Shown piece by piece: positions 5,156 through 5,784 of a stretch of 5,784 bases of DNA (position 1 is the first letter of the stretch; every line of letters begins with the position of its first letter). The stretch is taken from NCBI GenBank assembly GCA_025455595.1, contig JALOMD010000431.1:1-5784 (forward strand). The letters run 5' to 3'. The notes beneath the pieces are model-generated. The model was given only the letters and a program-made list of their open reading frames with translations. It ran no database searches and was not told where the DNA came from. The translations under genes were made by a program, and so were the position numbers. The stretch comes from Cytophagales bacterium. GTDB lineage: Bacteria > Bacteroidota > Bacteroidia > Cytophagales > 172606-1.

Positions 5156-5275
5156 GGCGTTTTGGCTGTTCCCACCCCCGACCACGCCTCGGCGTGGCAG
5201 GCAGGTCGGGACAGGCCATTGCGGGATTTTGCAATACCGCCGCTTGCGGCATCTTCGATTTTTGCCCAAAACGCT
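5156..5275 (-). repeat. Mosaic palindromic element, longest copy, between ftsX and the DUF3098 gene
   Basis: In inverted orientation it repeats the element at 1431-1525. The block 5168-5234 matches 1448-1514 at 64 of 67 positions, and the ends are again GCGTTTTGGGCAAAAA (reverse complement of 5260-5275) and ggcgttttgg. It carries an extra module of about 24 nt (5235-5258, with the small hairpin gccgc/gcggc) that is shared with 1279-1304 but absent from 1431-1525. Confidence 0.85.
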
Positions 5276-5299
5276 TTTTGCCAGACAAATCAAGTTTCA

Positions 5300-5336
5300 C
5301 GCAAAGGCGCAAAGAAAATCCGCAGAGGACGCAAAG
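5300..5336. repeat. CGCAAAG-type short repeat
   Basis: CGCAAAG occurs at 5300, 5308 and 5330, with the variant CGCAGAG at 5321. Such cgcaaaggcgcaaag repeats are widespread in intergenic DNA of many bacteria, by memory. Translated, they give the familiar spurious peptides rich in Leu-Cys or Arg-Lys. Confidence 0.6.
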
Positions 5337-5361
5337 ACGATTCAATTATCTCATTGAACAT

Positions 5362-5382
5362 TTCAACTAAGGACTAACGACT
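5362..5382 (-). repeat. Heptanucleotide tract upstream of the DUF3098 gene
   Basis: Three contiguous plus-strand units ending ACT: ttcaact, aaggact and aacgact. On the minus strand they read AGTCGTT, AGTCCTT, AGTTGAA, outward from the gene. The gap to the start codon is six bases, the same as at gpmI. Confidence 0.65.
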
Positions 5383-5388
5383 TAAGTT

Positions 5389-5667
5389 ATGAAAACCCAA
5401 CCCAACAAAGAAACCGCCCCGAAAACCGGCTTGGCTTTTGGCCGCGAGAATTACATTCTCATGCTGGCAGGCCTGGCCGTTATCACCGTCGGCTTCATTG
5501 TCATGTCCATGGACAGCGAGCCGTTCGGGTTCGGTTTCTTGGGCCTCACGTTGGGCCCGATTATCGTGCTGGCCGGGTTTGTGGTCGAGTTTTTCGCCAT
5601 CCTGCGCAAGCCGAAGAAAGACGGTGGCGAATACACGAAAAACGCTGACAACTACGCGAAGAAATAA
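5389..5667 (+). CDS. DUF3098 two-helix membrane protein
   Basis: A 92-residue inner-membrane protein. A polar N-terminus (1-16) leads to the conserved FGRENY (17-22). TM1 follows (22-41, ILMLAGLAVITVGFIVMSM), then a short loop with MDSEPFGFG, TM2 (about 48-71, LTLGPIIVLAGFVVEFFAIL) and a charged tail (RKPKKDGGEYTK). This order is typical of DUF3098, a Bacteroidota family of unknown function. Both ends are probably cytoplasmic. The ATG at 5389 suits the family; there is no strong Shine-Dalgarno sequence and I found no TAnnTTTG box just upstream, so it may be transcribed with ftsX or from an unrecognised promoter. Its remembered position between ftsX and uppP suggests an envelope-related role, which is inference. 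Confidence 0.92.
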   Translation: MKTQPNKETAPKTGLAFGRENYILMLAGLAVITVGFIVMSMDSEPFGFGFLGLTLGPIIVLAGFVVEFFAILRKPKKDGGEYTKNADNYAKK

Positions 5668-5690
5668 GTGCTGAGCCGTTAGTAGTGGTT
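5667..5690 (+). repeat. Degenerate heptanucleotide tract behind the DUF3098 gene
   Basis: agtgctg, agccgtt and agtggtt lie at 5667, 5674 and 5684, with three extra bases before the last. On its own this would not be convincing; it is listed because it sits at a stop codon in the same outward orientation as the clear tracts. Confidence 0.35.
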
Positions 5691-5693
5691 GAA

Positions 5694-5778
5694 AAACTTT
5701 ATTTTGACGGATATTTACTTTTTTAAGTAATTGATTTTGAGATATTTATCAATTTTTAAATACGTCAAAATAAAGTTT
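5694..5778. repeat. AT-rich inverted repeat near the right edge
   Basis: AAACTTTATTTTGACG (5694-5709) is exactly complementary to 5763-5778. The pairing continues inward after two unpaired bases (TATTT at 5712-5716 with AAATA at 5758-5762) and weakly outward to 5688 and 5784. The spacer holds a smaller hairpin, AATTGAT (5729-5735) with ATCAATT (5748-5754). The region is far richer in AT than the rest of the window. It may be a terminator, a small transposon-derived element or the edge of an insertion sequence; I cannot decide which, and it may continue past the edge. Confidence 0.75.
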
Positions 5779-5784
5779 CTTGAC

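Noticed and set aside
5133..5345. Minus-strand frame of 70 codons
   Set aside because: It is a translation of the CGCAAAG repeat and the long mosaic element; such peptides are often misannotated.

Overview
This window comes from a bacterial chromosome, almost certainly Bacteroidota and plausibly of the Saprospiraceae/Chitinophagales type. The evidence is two small protein families that are essentially confined to that phylum (DUF4783 and DUF3098), an ftsX gene beside the DUF3098 gene, a Bacteroidota-style promoter motif (TAnnTTTG) ahead of ftsX, and the general lack of Shine-Dalgarno sequences. The lineage call rests on remembered family knowledge; no search was run.

Layout. Positions 1-554 (minus strand) hold the N-terminal two thirds of an IS982-family transposase that runs off the left edge; its IS end probably lies near 660-672. 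Positions 710-1255 (minus) encode a small lipoprotein of unknown function. Positions 1542-3035 (minus) encode cofactor-independent phosphoglycerate mutase (gpmI), whose phosphatase domain appears about 11 residues short between two metal ligands. Divergent from it, 3395-3820 (plus) encodes a secreted DUF4783 protein. Then 4214-5101 (plus) encodes the cell-division membrane protein FtsX, with a likely TTG start, and 5389-5667 (plus) encodes a two-helix DUF3098 membrane protein. An AT-rich inverted repeat closes the window at 5694-5778.

The genes are mostly ordinary housekeeping genes; the spaces between them are not. The gaps at 1256-1541, 3036-3394, 3821-4213 and 5102-5388 are packed with repeats of two kinds. 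The first is a mosaic family of palindromic elements sharing a core like GCGTTTTGGGCAAAAA, into which smaller hairpin modules are nested. One 67-nt block occurs at 1448-1514 and again inverted at 5168-5234 with 64 of 67 bases matching. The second is tandem heptanucleotide tracts (AGTNNNN, equivalent to NNNCGTT) that sit beside gene boundaries. At all seven boundaries where I find them they read outward from the gene. A third heptad tract (NAATTNN) and a perfect 24-bp hairpin next to the ftsX promoter add to this.

Functionally, gpmI serves glycolysis/gluconeogenesis. FtsX, together with an FtsE not in this window, would control peptidoglycan hydrolysis at division. The DUF3098 and DUF4783 proteins are envelope proteins of unknown role. 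Nothing here looks like a defence or biosynthetic cassette; the novelty, if any, lies in the organised intergenic repeats and the shortened GpmI.
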